15,263 nucleotides of DNA from Clostridia bacterium. Lineage in GTDB: Bacteria; Bacillota_A; Clostridia; Oscillospirales; CAG-272. Below the pieces are notes generated by a model. It was not told where the DNA came from and made no database searches. It was given only the letters and a program-made list of their open reading frames with translations. The position numbers and the translations under genes were made by a program. The stretch spans positions 1 to 15,263 of the forward strand of contig JAFXWT010000067.1 in the NCBI GenBank assembly GCA_017542695.1. The letters are read 5' to 3'. Numbering within the stretch: position 1 is the stretch's first letter; each line of letters begins with the position of its first letter. Shown piece by piece: positions 1 through 8,600 of this stretch.

Positions 1-1177
1 ATTCCTCTTTCGTCGTCAGACCGTTGAGGAAACCGGAATTTATCATCTCGCCGCTTTCGGTGTACGCTTCTTTTTCGATATCGCCGCCCTTGATGACCTC
101 GACGATATCGATACCGAACGTCTTGGCAAATTCGTAGTCGCGCGTGTCGTGCGCGGGGACTGCCATGATCGCGCCCGTGCCGTAGCCCATCATAACGTAA
201 TCGGCTATGTAGATGGGTATTTCTTTCTTTGTAACGGGGTTGACGGCCGTCAGCCCGTCGAGTCTCACGCCCGTTTTCGTCTTGACGAGCTGGGTGCGCT
301 CAAATTCCGTTTTCTTGGCGCATTCCGTCTTGTATGCGTTCACCGCGTCGATGTTCTTGATCCTATCCGCGTATTTTTCGATCAGCGGATGCTCCGGCGC
401 CATTACCATAAACGTAACGCCGAAAAGTGTATCGGGGCGGGTGGTATAGATTTTCAGTTTTTCGTCTGTGCCTGAAACGTCAAAGTTGACAAACGCGCCC
501 GTCGAGCGGCCTATCCAGTTTATCTGCTGCTGCTTGATGCTCGACGAAGCCTCGACGTCGGAAAGACCGTCGATGAGCCTGTCGGCATATTTCGTTATGC
601 GAAGGTACCACACGTCCTTGGATTTCTGAATGACGTCGCTGTGGCAGATGTCGCATTTGCCACCCTGCGAGTCCTCGTTTGAAAGCACGACCTTGCACGA
701 CGGGCAGTAGTTTACGAGTGCAGTGTCGCGGAACGCAAGCCCCGCGTCAAACATTTTAAGGAATATCCACTGCGTCCATTTGTAATAGTCCTCTTCCGTC
801 GTATCGACTACTCTGTCCCAGTCGAAAGCGAATCCGACGCGGCGGAGCTGGGAGGTGAATTTCTCTATATTCTTGTCGGTAACGATGCGCGGGTGCGTGT
901 TCGTCTTGATGGCGTAGTTTTCCGTCGGCAGACCGAAAGCGTCAAACCCGATGGGGAAAAGGACGTTATATCCCTCCATGCGTCTTTTGCGGGAGATAAC
1001 TTCAAGCCCCGAATACGCCTTTATGTGCCCGACGTGCATCCCCGCGCCCGACGGATACGGGAACTCGACGAGCGAGTAGAATTTCTTTTTGTCGGAGCCG
1101 TCAACGGCGGCGAACGCCTTTTTATCGTCCCAGATTTTCTGCCATTTCGGCTCGATTGTCTTAAAATCGTATGTCAT
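1..1177 (-). CDS. leuS: Leucyl-tRNA synthetase, N-terminal part (runs off left edge)
   Basis: Charges tRNA-Leu with leucine in the cytoplasm and edits mischarged tRNA. About 392 residues are visible; the C-terminal half, including the KMSKS loop and anticodon domain, lies outside the window. The class I signature is HVGH at residues 48-51, preceded by FPYPSGAG and followed by FDAFGLPTENYAIKT. A zinc-type cluster C158-x2-C161-x13-C175-x2-C178 follows. The inserted CP1 editing domain is present, with TTRPDTLFG near residue 246 and GTGAIMAVPAHDTRD near 335-346, including the Asp that hydrolyses mischarged tRNA in this family. The ATG has AAGGAG 6 bases upstream, overlapping the rsfS stop codon, so the two are translationally close. 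It is the last visible gene of the long minus-strand operon. The HVGHIKAYSG version differs from the common HVGHPxxYT form, but the editing domain fits only LeuRS. Confidence 0.96.
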   Translation of the reverse strand, partial: MTYDFKTIEPKWQKIWDDKKAFAAVDGSDKKKFYSLVEFPYPSGAGMHVGHIKAYSGLEVISRKRRMEGYNVLFPIGFDAFGLPTENYAIKTNTHPRIVTDKNIEKFTSQLRRVGFAFDWDRVVDTTEEDYYKWTQWIFLKMFDAGLAFRDTALVNYCPSCKVVLSNEDSQGGKCDICHSDVIQKSKDVWYLRITKYADRLIDGLSDVEASSSIKQQQINWIGRSTGAFVNFDVSGTDEKLKIYTTRPDTLFGVTFMVMAPEHPLIEKYADRIKNIDAVNAYKTECAKKTEFERTQLVKTKTGVRLDGLTAVNPVTKKEIPIYIADYVMMGYGTGAIMAVPAHDTRDYEFAKTFGIDIVEVIKGGDIEKEAYTESGEMINSGFLNGLTTKEE

Positions 1178-1187
1178 AAGTATCTCC

Positions 1188-1574
1188 TTATTTTTCGGTC
1201 AGCGCGAGCGGGATATCCTCCGCGTCCGCCCAGACCTTTTCGAGCTTGTAGAATTCTCTCTGATCGCGGTGGAAGATGTGCACGATGACGTGCAGGTAGT
1301 CCATCGCTATCCACGTGCTGCCGTCATAGCCCTCGACGTGCGCGGGAGACAGACCCATCTCGCCGAGCTTAAATTCGATCTCGCCCGCGAGGGATTTGAC
1401 CTGCGTCGTCGAATTTGCCGTGCAGATCACGAAATAGTCGGTGACGACCGTCTTGTCGTTGACGCGGAGCAGCTTGATGTCGCGCGCGCTCTTGTCGTCA
1501 AGCACCTTCACTATCGCGTCCGCTATCTCGCGCGGCTCGGCGCCGACGAGCGTCTTTGCTTCTGTTTGTGTCAT
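1188..1574 (-). CDS. rsfS: Ribosomal silencing factor RsfS (Iojap/YbeB family)
   Basis: A 128-residue protein of the usual family length. RsfS binds ribosomal protein uL14 and blocks joining of the ribosomal subunits when nutrients are short (established for the family). The hallmark stretches are visible: TDYFVICTANSTTQV around residues 45-59, the EGYDGSTWIAMDY segment near 81-93, and VHIFHRDQREFYKLEKVWAD near 97-116. The ATG is preceded by GGGAGG with a 7-base spacer. Its start overlaps the LCP gene stop as ATGA, and leuS starts 10 bases after its stop. The order nadD-yqeK-LCP-rsfS-leuS is a common Clostridia arrangement, which supports the call. Nothing in the sequence is odd. Confidence 0.97.
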   Translation of the reverse strand: MTQTEAKTLVGAEPREIADAIVKVLDDKSARDIKLLRVNDKTVVTDYFVICTANSTTQVKSLAGEIEFKLGEMGLSPAHVEGYDGSTWIAMDYLHVIVHIFHRDQREFYKLEKVWADAEDIPLALTEK

Positions 1575-2632
1575 TTTATATCCTCCCTGTTATAATACGC
1601 CGCGGCCGCCTTGCTTTCTCTGTCGAGGAAAAGCCCGTCAGCGTCAAAATTTTCAACTGAAATATCTTCCCTGAACACGTTGACGAAGTTGTTCACATCG
1701 TCGAGCGCGCCGAGGCGGTTGAGGTAGACGCACGGAGTCCATTTGCCCGTTTCCGCATCGTATACCGAACTGCAAGTCACGGTTTTTATTTCCATCGCGT
1801 CGAGTGGCGCGGAGTAGACGGCGCGGGTGAATTTCACCGCCTCGCCGATGTCTATCGACGTGACCGTTTTTGAAATTATCTCGCCGACTATCGTCAGCGC
1901 CGAGCCGATGTTCAGATTCTCCTTGACCTGCCTTGCCATTGCTTTGAGGAAGTTACCGCGCACGCCCGTGCGCCCGATGTCCGCCGTCGTCGATTCGCGG
2001 AAGCGTATCAGCTGCTCGGCGTGATCGCCGTCAAGGAGCTGATATCCCGCTTTGAGATGGATATACAGATCCTGATACGGATCCTCGTAGTCCATGTCGT
2101 ACGGCACGTCGAACCACACGCCGCCGACGGCGTCGACTATCGTGCGGAACGCCGAGACGCTGATAAGCACGTAATCGTCGATCTCGGTGCCGAACGCGTC
2201 CCCGATCGTCGTTTTCAGCTTTTCCATCGCGGCTTTCTGAGCGCGCGAGCCGCTCATCCCCTCGTTTCTCGCGCGGTTGTATTCGGTGACAAATATGCCG
2301 TTTATCCTCGACGTGCTCTTATATCCCGTCACGTCCTTCGATATGAACGTGTCGCGCGGTATCTGAAGTATTTTTATTTCTCCCGTGTTCGTGTCGATCG
2401 ACGCGAGCATCAGCACGTCGGTGTTGTTCGACGTGGTGTCGAGCCCCGCGATAACGAACGTGTAATATCCCGGCTTGCGCCGCGTTTCGAGCTCTTCGAG
2501 CTCCTTCATCGCAGGCGCGACGTTTTGTCCGATGAAAATGAACGACAACACCGTCACGACCGACGCGAAGGCGAGGATCGCCGCCGTGAAAGTCAGAATA
2601 AGGTCGATGTTTATTCTTTTGTTTTGTTTCAA
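1571..2632 (-). CDS. LytR-CpsA-Psr (LCP) family cell-wall polymer ligase
   Basis: A 353-residue membrane-anchored protein. LCP enzymes transfer undecaprenyl-linked polymers such as teichoic acids or capsule to peptidoglycan, outside the membrane. A short basic N-terminus (KQNKR) is followed by one transmembrane helix at about residues 11-35, then the LCP domain from about 57. Diagnostic stretches are GLDTTSNNTDVLMLASID, then IPRDT with the conserved Arg93, FRTIVDAVGGVWFDVP, LLDGDHAEQLIRFR, and DIGRTGVRGNFLKA, the counterpart of the DFGRxxRQ motif. The start is a TTG only 3 bases after the yqeK stop, with AAGGAG overlapping that stop. It overlaps rsfS by 4 bases at the other end. Which polymer is attached cannot be told from sequence, so I give no symbol. 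Confidence 0.93.
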   Translation of the reverse strand: MKQNKRINIDLILTFTAAILAFASVVTVLSFIFIGQNVAPAMKELEELETRRKPGYYTFVIAGLDTTSNNTDVLMLASIDTNTGEIKILQIPRDTFISKDVTGYKSTSRINGIFVTEYNRARNEGMSGSRAQKAAMEKLKTTIGDAFGTEIDDYVLISVSAFRTIVDAVGGVWFDVPYDMDYEDPYQDLYIHLKAGYQLLDGDHAEQLIRFRESTTADIGRTGVRGNFLKAMARQVKENLNIGSALTIVGEIISKTVTSIDIGEAVKFTRAVYSAPLDAMEIKTVTCSSVYDAETGKWTPCVYLNRLGALDDVNNFVNVFREDISVENFDADGLFLDRESKAAAAYYNREDIK

Positions 2633-2635
2633 GTT

Positions 2636-3268
2636 TTACTCCTTAATGAGCGAGCGCATGAGCGCTTCGGTCGCCGCCGTGCGCGCGTCTATCACCGCGC
2701 CTCTGGCGTTCAGGTGATCTATCGTCATGCGGCAAATATCGTATACCGCGCGAGCCATTACAAGCGTCGCCGCCGCTCTGTCTTTTTTGACTATTTTTTC
2801 ACATTCGGAGTGGATATATTCTCTCATTTTGACGCAGCTTTGATATTTTCTGCCCGCCTCGGTGTAATCGGCGACGAAAAGCGTCATATCGCAAAGCGAC
2901 ATATTGTTGCCGCCCGTCGTGTGTTTTGATACAGCGCCCGCGACGTCGCCCGTCAGATCGCCGAGCGCGGCGGAGTAATTTTCTTTTATGAACTGCGCTC
3001 CCGTGTCCTGATGCAGCACCGGCGACGGCGAGTATTTCAGCCCGCCGCGCTCGCAAAGGGCGCGCACCTCGTAATCGGGCAAGTCTTTTGAGATATCGTG
3101 AAGTATCGCCGCGCATGAGAGAACGAGCTGTTCGCGCTCGCCGAGCCCGAGCTTATGCGAATAGTACAGACATTCCTCGTAAACGCCGAGCGAATGCGCG
3201 TATCTTTCGTTTGATTCATATTTTTCGGCTTCGCTTTTGAGATAGCCGATCAGTTCTTCATTTGACAA
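2636..3268 (-). CDS. yqeK: HD-domain Ap4A hydrolase YqeK
   Basis: About 210 residues starting from TTG. YqeK-type HD enzymes split diadenosine tetraphosphate symmetrically into two ADP (established for characterised Gram-positive members). With this start the metal-binding pattern is H25, H57-D58 in the segment AILHDISKD, H86 in VLHQDTGA, H117 in KHTTGGNNMSL and D135 in FVADYTE, all at expected family positions. The frame stays open further upstream inside nadD, but that extension would be a shadow of nadD. The TTG is preferred because GAAAGG lies 8 bases before it and the resulting N-terminus (SNEELIGYLK) fits the family. It overlaps the nadD end by 11 bases. Linking NAD synthesis with dinucleotide clean-up next to nadD is a conserved Firmicutes arrangement. 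Confidence 0.93.
   Translation of the reverse strand: MSNEELIGYLKSEAEKYESNERYAHSLGVYEECLYYSHKLGLGEREQLVLSCAAILHDISKDLPDYEVRALCERGGLKYSPSPVLHQDTGAQFIKENYSAALGDLTGDVAGAVSKHTTGGNNMSLCDMTLFVADYTEAGRKYQSCVKMREYIHSECEKIVKKDRAAATLVMARAVYDICRMTIDHLNARGAVIDARTAATEALMRSLIKE
2639..2644 (-). promoter_or_regulatory. Ribosome binding site setting a TTG start for the LCP gene
   Basis: AAGGAG on the minus strand, 6 bases before a TTG codon. It contains the last yqeK codons and abuts the yqeK TAA. No ATG or GTG in that frame lies at a suitable distance, and the codons after TTG encode the expected basic N-terminus before the membrane helix. Confidence 0.75.
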
Positions 3269-3869
3269 GGTAAAGGCCTTTCTTTTTGATATATGCGTAT
3301 TCTTTTGCGGGGATAAATCTCGAAGCGTCCTCGCCCCGTGCAATCATTTTTCGCAGCTCTGTCGACGATACCTCCGTCGGCTTTACTTTCAGCTCGATTA
3401 TCCTCGCGCCGTATCTTTCTTTGTAATATGCGATCTTTTCGTCGATCTTTCTTTTTTCATCCGCCGACAAAACGTATCTCTGCGCGAGCGCGACGGTGGC
3501 AAGCGAGAAAATGTCCTCAAATCTGTACCACGTGTCGAACGTCATCATCATGTCTGTGCCGCAGAGAAGATACAGATCGTCGTACCCCTCCGCTCTGAGC
3601 GCGGAAAGCGTGTCAAAAGTGTAGCTCTTCCCCTCGCGCGTGACCTCGATATCCGATACTTTTGCAAAGGAAATGCCGCCGAACGCGCGCCGTGACAGCT
3701 TCAACCGTTCGTCTGCCGGAAGGATCCCCTCCGCCGACTTATGCGGCGGAACGCTTGCGGGAACTATGAGCAGCTTGTCAAGCGCAAGCTCGCGGATGAA
3801 CGCGCGCGCCGCGCGCACGTGCCCGAAATGAACGGGGCTGAACGTGCCGCCGTAAACGCCGAGTCTCAT
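3258..3869 (-). CDS. nadD: Nicotinate-nucleotide adenylyltransferase
   Basis: A 203-residue enzyme that joins nicotinate mononucleotide with ATP to form deamido-NAD, a late step of NAD synthesis. The nucleotidyltransferase signature GGTFSPVHFGH is at residues 7-17, including the catalytic His pair H14 and H17. VPASVPPHK follows, and near the C-terminus is VSSTELRKMI, the family ISSTxIR motif. The frame is open for 26 codons upstream, but those lie inside yhbY and do not resemble NadD. The ATG giving MRLGVYGG matches the family and overlaps the yhbY stop as ATGA. No strong ribosome site precedes it, so translation is probably coupled to yhbY. The 3' end overlaps yqeK. Confidence 0.97.
   Translation of the reverse strand: MRLGVYGGTFSPVHFGHVRAARAFIRELALDKLLIVPASVPPHKSAEGILPADERLKLSRRAFGGISFAKVSDIEVTREGKSYTFDTLSALRAEGYDDLYLLCGTDMMMTFDTWYRFEDIFSLATVALAQRYVLSADEKRKIDEKIAYYKERYGARIIELKVKPTEVSSTELRKMIARGEDASRFIPAKEYAYIKKKGLYLVK
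3277..3282 (-). promoter_or_regulatory. Ribosome binding site setting a TTG start for yqeK
   Basis: GAAAGG on the minus strand, 8 bases before TTG at 3268-3266, inside the end of nadD. The site sits in the 10-bp palindrome AAAGGCCTTT (3272-3281), which may be chance. It is the only plausible site before the conserved part of YqeK. Confidence 0.6.
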
Positions 3870-4168
3870 ATCGAGTTTACCGTCGTGCTTATCGCGCGGT
3901 GATTTTCGGACTCGCGGTAAAGCACGAATTTGTTTCCGATCACGCATACGATGTCGGCGCCGAGCGCCGCCGCCATCTCCTCGGCCGCTTCGCGCGGCCC
4001 GTATTCGCTGTTGTCGAGCGTGTTTATCTTCACCAGCTCGTGCGCTTCGAGCGCGTCGGAGATCGACTTTATCATGTTTTCTCCGAGGCCGCCCTTGCCG
4101 ACCTGAAAAATCGTCTCCCGCGTCGACGCAACGCCGCGCAGGTACGCTCTCTGTTTCGATGTAAGCAT
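3866..4168 (-). CDS. yhbY: CRS1/YhbY-domain RNA-binding protein
   Basis: A small, 100-residue single-domain protein. The CRM (CRS1-YhbY) fold binds RNA, and bacterial members associate with the large ribosomal subunit precursor (family knowledge). The sequence shows the typical start LTSKQRAYLRGVA, the central QVGKGGLGENMIKSI with the exposed glycine-rich loop, HELVKINTL, and the C-terminal ALGADIVCVIGNKFVLYRES. The ATG has AAAGGAG 8 bases upstream and overlaps the rdgB TAA by one base (TAATG). The frame extends far upstream inside rdgB, but that part is arginine-rich shadow sequence. In many Clostridia yhbY follows obgE; here rdgB takes that position. Confidence 0.95.
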   Translation of the reverse strand: MLTSKQRAYLRGVASTRETIFQVGKGGLGENMIKSISDALEAHELVKINTLDNSEYGPREAAEEMAAALGADIVCVIGNKFVLYRESENHRAISTTVNSI

Positions 4169-4764
4169 TATTTTAGCTCCTTTGAGAATTTTTCCGCAAA
4201 CGCCGCCATCGCGCGGGCGCGGTGGCTGATCTGATTTTTCTCGTCCGCCGTCATTTCGGCGAACGTTTTGCCCATCGGCGCGTAGTAAAAGAGCGGATCG
4301 TATCCGAACCCTCCCGTGCCGCGATATTCCGTCAGCATCTCGCCGGGGCATTCGCCGCGCGCCGTGACGCTCTTGCCGTCCGGGAAAACGCCCGCGATGA
4401 CGGAGACGAATTTCGCGCTCCGCTCGTCGCCGTAAAGCCCATCCATCGCGGCGAGCAGTTTTTTGTTGTTCTTCCTGTCGTCGCACGGCTCGCCCGCGTA
4501 TCTCGCGGAATAGACGCCGGGCTTGCCGCCGAGCGCGTCGACCATGAGCCCCGAATCGTCCGCGACGGCGATGTGTCCGAGCTTTGCTATAGTTCTCGCC
4601 TTTATCAGCGCGTTTTCTTCAAACGTCTTGCCGTTTTCAACGATCTCTTTGTCGTATCCGATATCGGAAAGCGACAGCACTTTCACGTCGGGAACGTATT
4701 TTTTGAGGAACGTCTCAATCTCGACTATTTTGTGTTTATTGTTAGACGCCACTACTATTTCCAT
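4168..4764 (-). CDS. rdgB: XTP/dITP diphosphohydrolase (RdgB/HAM1 family)
   Basis: A 198-residue housecleaning enzyme that hydrolyses XTP, dITP and ITP to monophosphate plus pyrophosphate, keeping deaminated purines out of nucleic acids. Visible motifs are VVASNNKHK at residues 4-12, the GKTFEENALIKA stretch, VADDSGLMVDALGGKPGVYSARYAG with the catalytic and metal-binding acids, GGFGYDPLFY, and the C-terminal SHRARAM. An upstream ATG would add ten residues (SLSGRCLND) from within ftsY; MEIVVASNN is preferred because it matches the family N-terminus. One base separates it from the ftsY TGA, and no good ribosome site is present, so expression probably depends on coupling to ftsY. It overlaps yhbY by one base. 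Confidence 0.96.
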   Translation of the reverse strand: MEIVVASNNKHKIVEIETFLKKYVPDVKVLSLSDIGYDKEIVENGKTFEENALIKARTIAKLGHIAVADDSGLMVDALGGKPGVYSARYAGEPCDDRKNNKKLLAAMDGLYGDERSAKFVSVIAGVFPDGKSVTARGECPGEMLTEYRGTGGFGYDPLFYYAPMGKTFAEMTADEKNQISHRARAMAAFAEKFSKELK

Positions 4765-4765
4765 A

Positions 4766-5671
4766 TCATTCAAACAGCGCCCTGATAAACTCATCCGCGT
4801 CGAAAACTTCGAGGTCGTCGACCTTCTCGCCCACGCCGATGAATTTTACGGGTATGTCAAGCTCCTTCTTTATCGAAATAACGATTCCGCCTTTTGCCGT
4901 TCCGTCGAGCTTTGTCAGAACAAGCCCCGTGATCGGCGCGGCGTTTTTGAATTCCTTTGCCTGAATGACGGCGTTCTGCCCCGTTGTCGCGTCGAGCACA
5001 AGGAGCGTTTCGCGCACGCTGTCCGGCAGTTCGCGGTCGACGACGCGGTTGATCTTTTCAAGCTCGTTCATCAGGTTCTTTTTGTTGTGCAGGCGACCTG
5101 CCGTGTCGATTATCAGCACGTCGACGCCGCGCTTTTTCGCCGCGTTCGCCGCGTCGAACACGACGGCGGCGGGATCGGATCCCTCCGACTGCGCGATGAT
5201 CCCGACTCCGACTCTCTCCGCCCAGACGCGAAGCTGATCGGCGGCGGCGGCGCGGAACGTATCCGCCGCGGCCAGCAGTACCTGCTTGCCGCTTTCTTTC
5301 ATCACATTCGCTATCTTGGCGATCGACGTCGTCTTTCCGACGCCATTGACGCCGATGACGAGGATGACCGTCATCCCCTCGCCCGTCTTGACGGGTTCGC
5401 CGTCGCCTATCATCTGACGGAGTATTTCAAAAAGCGCCTGTTTTACTTGTTCGGGGTCCTTGATGTTCTCCGTTTTGATGCGGTCGCGGAGCGTGTCGAG
5501 CACCTCCATCGTCGTTTCCACTCCGACATCGGAAGTGATGAGCAGCTCTTCGAGCTCGTCCATCAGATCCTCGTCGACAGAGCGAAAATTCTTGAAAATG
5601 TTGTTTATTCCTTCTGCAAGGGCGGCCTTCGTTTTAGCCAGCCCGTTTTTCAGTTTCTCGAAAAATCCCAT
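4766..5671 (-). CDS. ftsY: Signal recognition particle receptor FtsY
   Basis: A 301-residue SRP GTPase receptor that docks the SRP-ribosome complex at the membrane for co-translational insertion. The short amphipathic N-terminus (GFFEKLKNGLAKTK) starts the N domain directly; there is no long acidic A domain, as is usual in Gram-positive bacteria. The GTPase motifs are complete: G1 GVNGVGKTT at 107-115, DTFRAAAADQL from 137, DTAGR at 189-193, TKLDGTAKGG at 253-262 and GVGEK at 279-283. The end, DLEVFDADEFIRALF, is the standard FtsY terminus. The ATG is 12 bases after the smc stop with an AAGGTGG ribosome site. Firmicutes often have smc-ftsY-ylxM-ffh; here ylxM and ffh do not follow. Confidence 0.98.
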   Translation of the reverse strand: MGFFEKLKNGLAKTKAALAEGINNIFKNFRSVDEDLMDELEELLITSDVGVETTMEVLDTLRDRIKTENIKDPEQVKQALFEILRQMIGDGEPVKTGEGMTVILVIGVNGVGKTTSIAKIANVMKESGKQVLLAAADTFRAAAADQLRVWAERVGVGIIAQSEGSDPAAVVFDAANAAKKRGVDVLIIDTAGRLHNKKNLMNELEKINRVVDRELPDSVRETLLVLDATTGQNAVIQAKEFKNAAPITGLVLTKLDGTAKGGIVISIKKELDIPVKFIGVGEKVDDLEVFDADEFIRALFE

Positions 5672-5683
5672 GGTACCACCTTG

Positions 5684-8600
5684 TTATTTGATGTCCGCGC
5701 CGATTTTCGACGCTATTTCGGATACGTCGATCGACAGCACGTCGGATATTCCCTTTTCGTGCATCGTCACGCCGTAAAGACGCTCCGCTGCTTCCATCGT
5801 GCCGCGGCGGTGCGTGATGAGCACGAACTGCGTCTTCTCGCAGTACTTTTTGACGTACTCGGCGAATTTGTCGACATTGACCTCGTCAAGCGCCGACTCG
5901 ATCTCGTCCATTATGCAGAACGGAGACGGATTTGCCTGAAGTATCGCAAAGTAGAGCGCAATGGCGACGAACGCCTGCTCACCGCCCGACAAGAGCGACA
6001 AGCTCTTGATTATCTTCCCCGGAGGCGCGACGTTTATCTCGATGCCGCTCTCGAGGATGTTCGACTTATCCGTGATCTTGACTTCCGCGTGACCGCCGCC
6101 GAACAGCTCTGAGAACACCCTGCCGAAATTCGTATTGATCTCACTGACCGTGCGCGAAAAATCCTCTTTCATCTGCTCTTCGAGCGATGAAATGATCTTT
6201 TCGAGATCGACGCGCGACTTGTGCAGATCGTCGATCTGATCGGTGTAGTATTCGTATCTCTCCTTGACCTCGGCGTATTCGTCGATGGCGTTGACGTTCA
6301 CGCTGCCGAGCGAGCGCATGACGTTTTTGTATTTCGTCTGCCTCTGCACCGCCTCGTGACGCGCTTCGGGAGTGATCCTTTCGTATCCCAGCTCGCTCGC
6401 CGCGGAGTATGTAAGCTCGTAAGTGTCCCAGAGGAACGCGACGAGCGCGTCCTCTTTTTCGCACATCTGCGTGTGCGATGCGTCGAGTCTTGTGTATTCC
6501 TCGAACGCAAGCTCGCGGCTGTGCGCGGCGTCGCTCTGCTTTTGTCTGATCGACGCCAGCTTTTCTTCAATCCGCGCGCTCTCCGACGCGATGTCGCCCT
6601 TCTTCGCCTCGAGAGCCGCCTGCTCGGCGAGCGCCTCGGCTTTTTCCTTTTCGTATTCCGCGATCTTTTCCTTGTTCTGCTTTATCTTTTCTTCGAGCGA
6701 AGCCGAATTTTCCTTTTCGTCCGAAAGCGCTCTTTCGTGCTCGTCGAGGCGCGCCTTCGACGCATTGGCGTTCTCGCTCTTGAGCTCGTACGCCTTATCC
6801 TCTATCGCAAGCGACATTTCAAGCTCGGAGCGCGACGCGCGGAGCTTTTCGACCTCCGCCATCGTTTCTTTCTGCTCGCCCGATATGTCGGCGATCGTGC
6901 GGATGAGCGTCGCCTGTTTGTCGCGCCACTCCTCCTCTTTCTTTTTAAGCTGCTCGACGCTCTCACCGTCCCTTTCCGCGCGCGCGGTGACGGCGGTCTC
7001 CTCGCCTTTCAGTTTCTCCACGGTTTCTTTCGCAACGGAGATGTTCGACTTTATGACCTCGAGCTGCGTCGATTCCGCGTCGTGAAGCGTCTTTATCACG
7101 GCAGCCGAGCCGAGCACCGTGCCCTCGTCCTTTTTCAGCTTTTCCTCTTTTTCGTCGAGCGCCGAAAGTTTCTTCTCAACGTCTGCCATACGGCGGCTTG
7201 TTTCCTCGACCTCTTTTTCGAGCTTTTCGATCTGTGAGCGGCGCGAGAGCATACCGCCCTCCGCCGACACCGAGCCGCCCGTGAGCGAGCCGCCCGCGTT
7301 GACGACCTGACCGTCGAGCGTGACGCATTTGAATTTATATCCCGTCTTTTTCGCTATTTTGGCGGCGTTGTCGATGTTGTCGCAAACGACGACGCGGCCG
7401 ACGAGCGACGCGATGATCCCCGCGTATTTATTGTCCGCTTTGATAAGCTCGGACGCGACGGCGACGTAACCTTTTTCCGACGATATCCCCTCGGCGCGCG
7501 CGTCGAGCGTTTTTCCGTTCATCGTCGAGATCGGATAGAACGTCGCGCGTCCCGCGTTTTTCTTTTTCAGATAAGCGATGACGCACTTCGCGTCGCCCTC
7601 GTTCTCGACGACGATGTTCTGCAGCGCCGCGCCGAACGCGACCTCCGCCGCCGTCGAATATTTCAGTTCGACCTCGATAAGCTTCGACACGGGACCGTAG
7701 ACCGTCGGCGCTTTGCCGTCGGGGCTCGTGATCTTCCCCGCTTTGTGTTCGTTGACGACAAAGCGGACGGCGCTCGAATACCCGTCGAGCAGTTCCTCCA
7801 TGCGTTTGAGATTCTGTATGCGGTGCGTTCTCTGCGACACGTCGAGGAACAGCGAGTTTTTATCGCTTGCGAGCTTCTCGCGCTCCTTTGCTATCTCCGC
7901 TTTCTCCGCGTCGATACTGTCGAGCTTCGATTTTATTTCCTCCGCCTTTTCGTCGTAATCGGCGATCTTTTCCTCCGCCGTGCGAGCGCGCTCCTCAAAC
8001 ATGGCAATGTCATTTTCGCGCTGTTTTATCTCGTCCGCAAGCTCGGTCTTTTTGTCCTTGTCGGTCTGCATCTGAGTCTGCGCGACGGTGACGGCGACCT
8101 TCGTTTCGACCTCCGCCGCCTTTGCCGCTTCGAGCATTTCTTCGGTTTCGGAAAGCTGCGCCTCGCTCTTTCCCGCTTCGGCGAGCTTTTCGCTGATCTC
8201 CGCGTCGACGTCGGCTATCTTATCGCTTATCGCGCTCTTTTTCTTTTCCGCGCCCTGAAGTTCACGCGACATTTCGCGGTATTCGGCGAGCGCCGCCTCG
8301 TATTGCTTCTGCTCGGACGCGAGCTTGGACTCGGACGTTTTAGCCATTTCGGCGTAATGCTCGTTCGACGTCAGTGCTATCCTTATCTCCGCCTCCGCCG
8401 CCTGAGCGCGCGCCGCCGCCTCGCCCGCGGCGATGATGTTCTTTTCGCTCTCTTCCTTGCTCTGCATGAGCGCGTCGTAGGTCGAATTGTTCTGCGCCTC
8501 AAGAGACGCGATGCTTTGGTCGATACTGTCGAGCCCCGCCTTTGAAATAACGAGTTCCGACGCGAGTTTTTCGACTTTTTCCTTTGCCGCGTCTATGTCG

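Noticed and set aside
2021..2929. 302-codon plus-strand frame opposite the LCP gene and yqeK
   Set aside because: Antisense to two genes with conserved motifs; the composition is that of a shadow frame.
3870..4486. N-terminal extensions of nadD, yhbY, rnc and the radical SAM protein into the upstream genes
   Set aside because: The extra residues are Arg-rich shadow sequence of the preceding gene. The conserved family N-termini begin at the inner ATG codons, which sit at 1-4 base stop-start overlaps.
4523..6112. 529-codon plus-strand open frame opposite rdgB, ftsY and the smc end
   Set aside because: It runs antisense to three clear genes with complete family motifs, and its translation is rich in Arg, His, Leu and Val without any domain. 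Its openness follows from the codon bias of the true strand.
6221..8545. Long plus-strand frames (338, 266 and 220 codons) opposite smc
   Set aside because: They are antisense to the SMC coiled coil. The Ser- and Phe-rich or Arg- and Leu-rich translations are reverse readings of Glu/Lys/Ala repeats.
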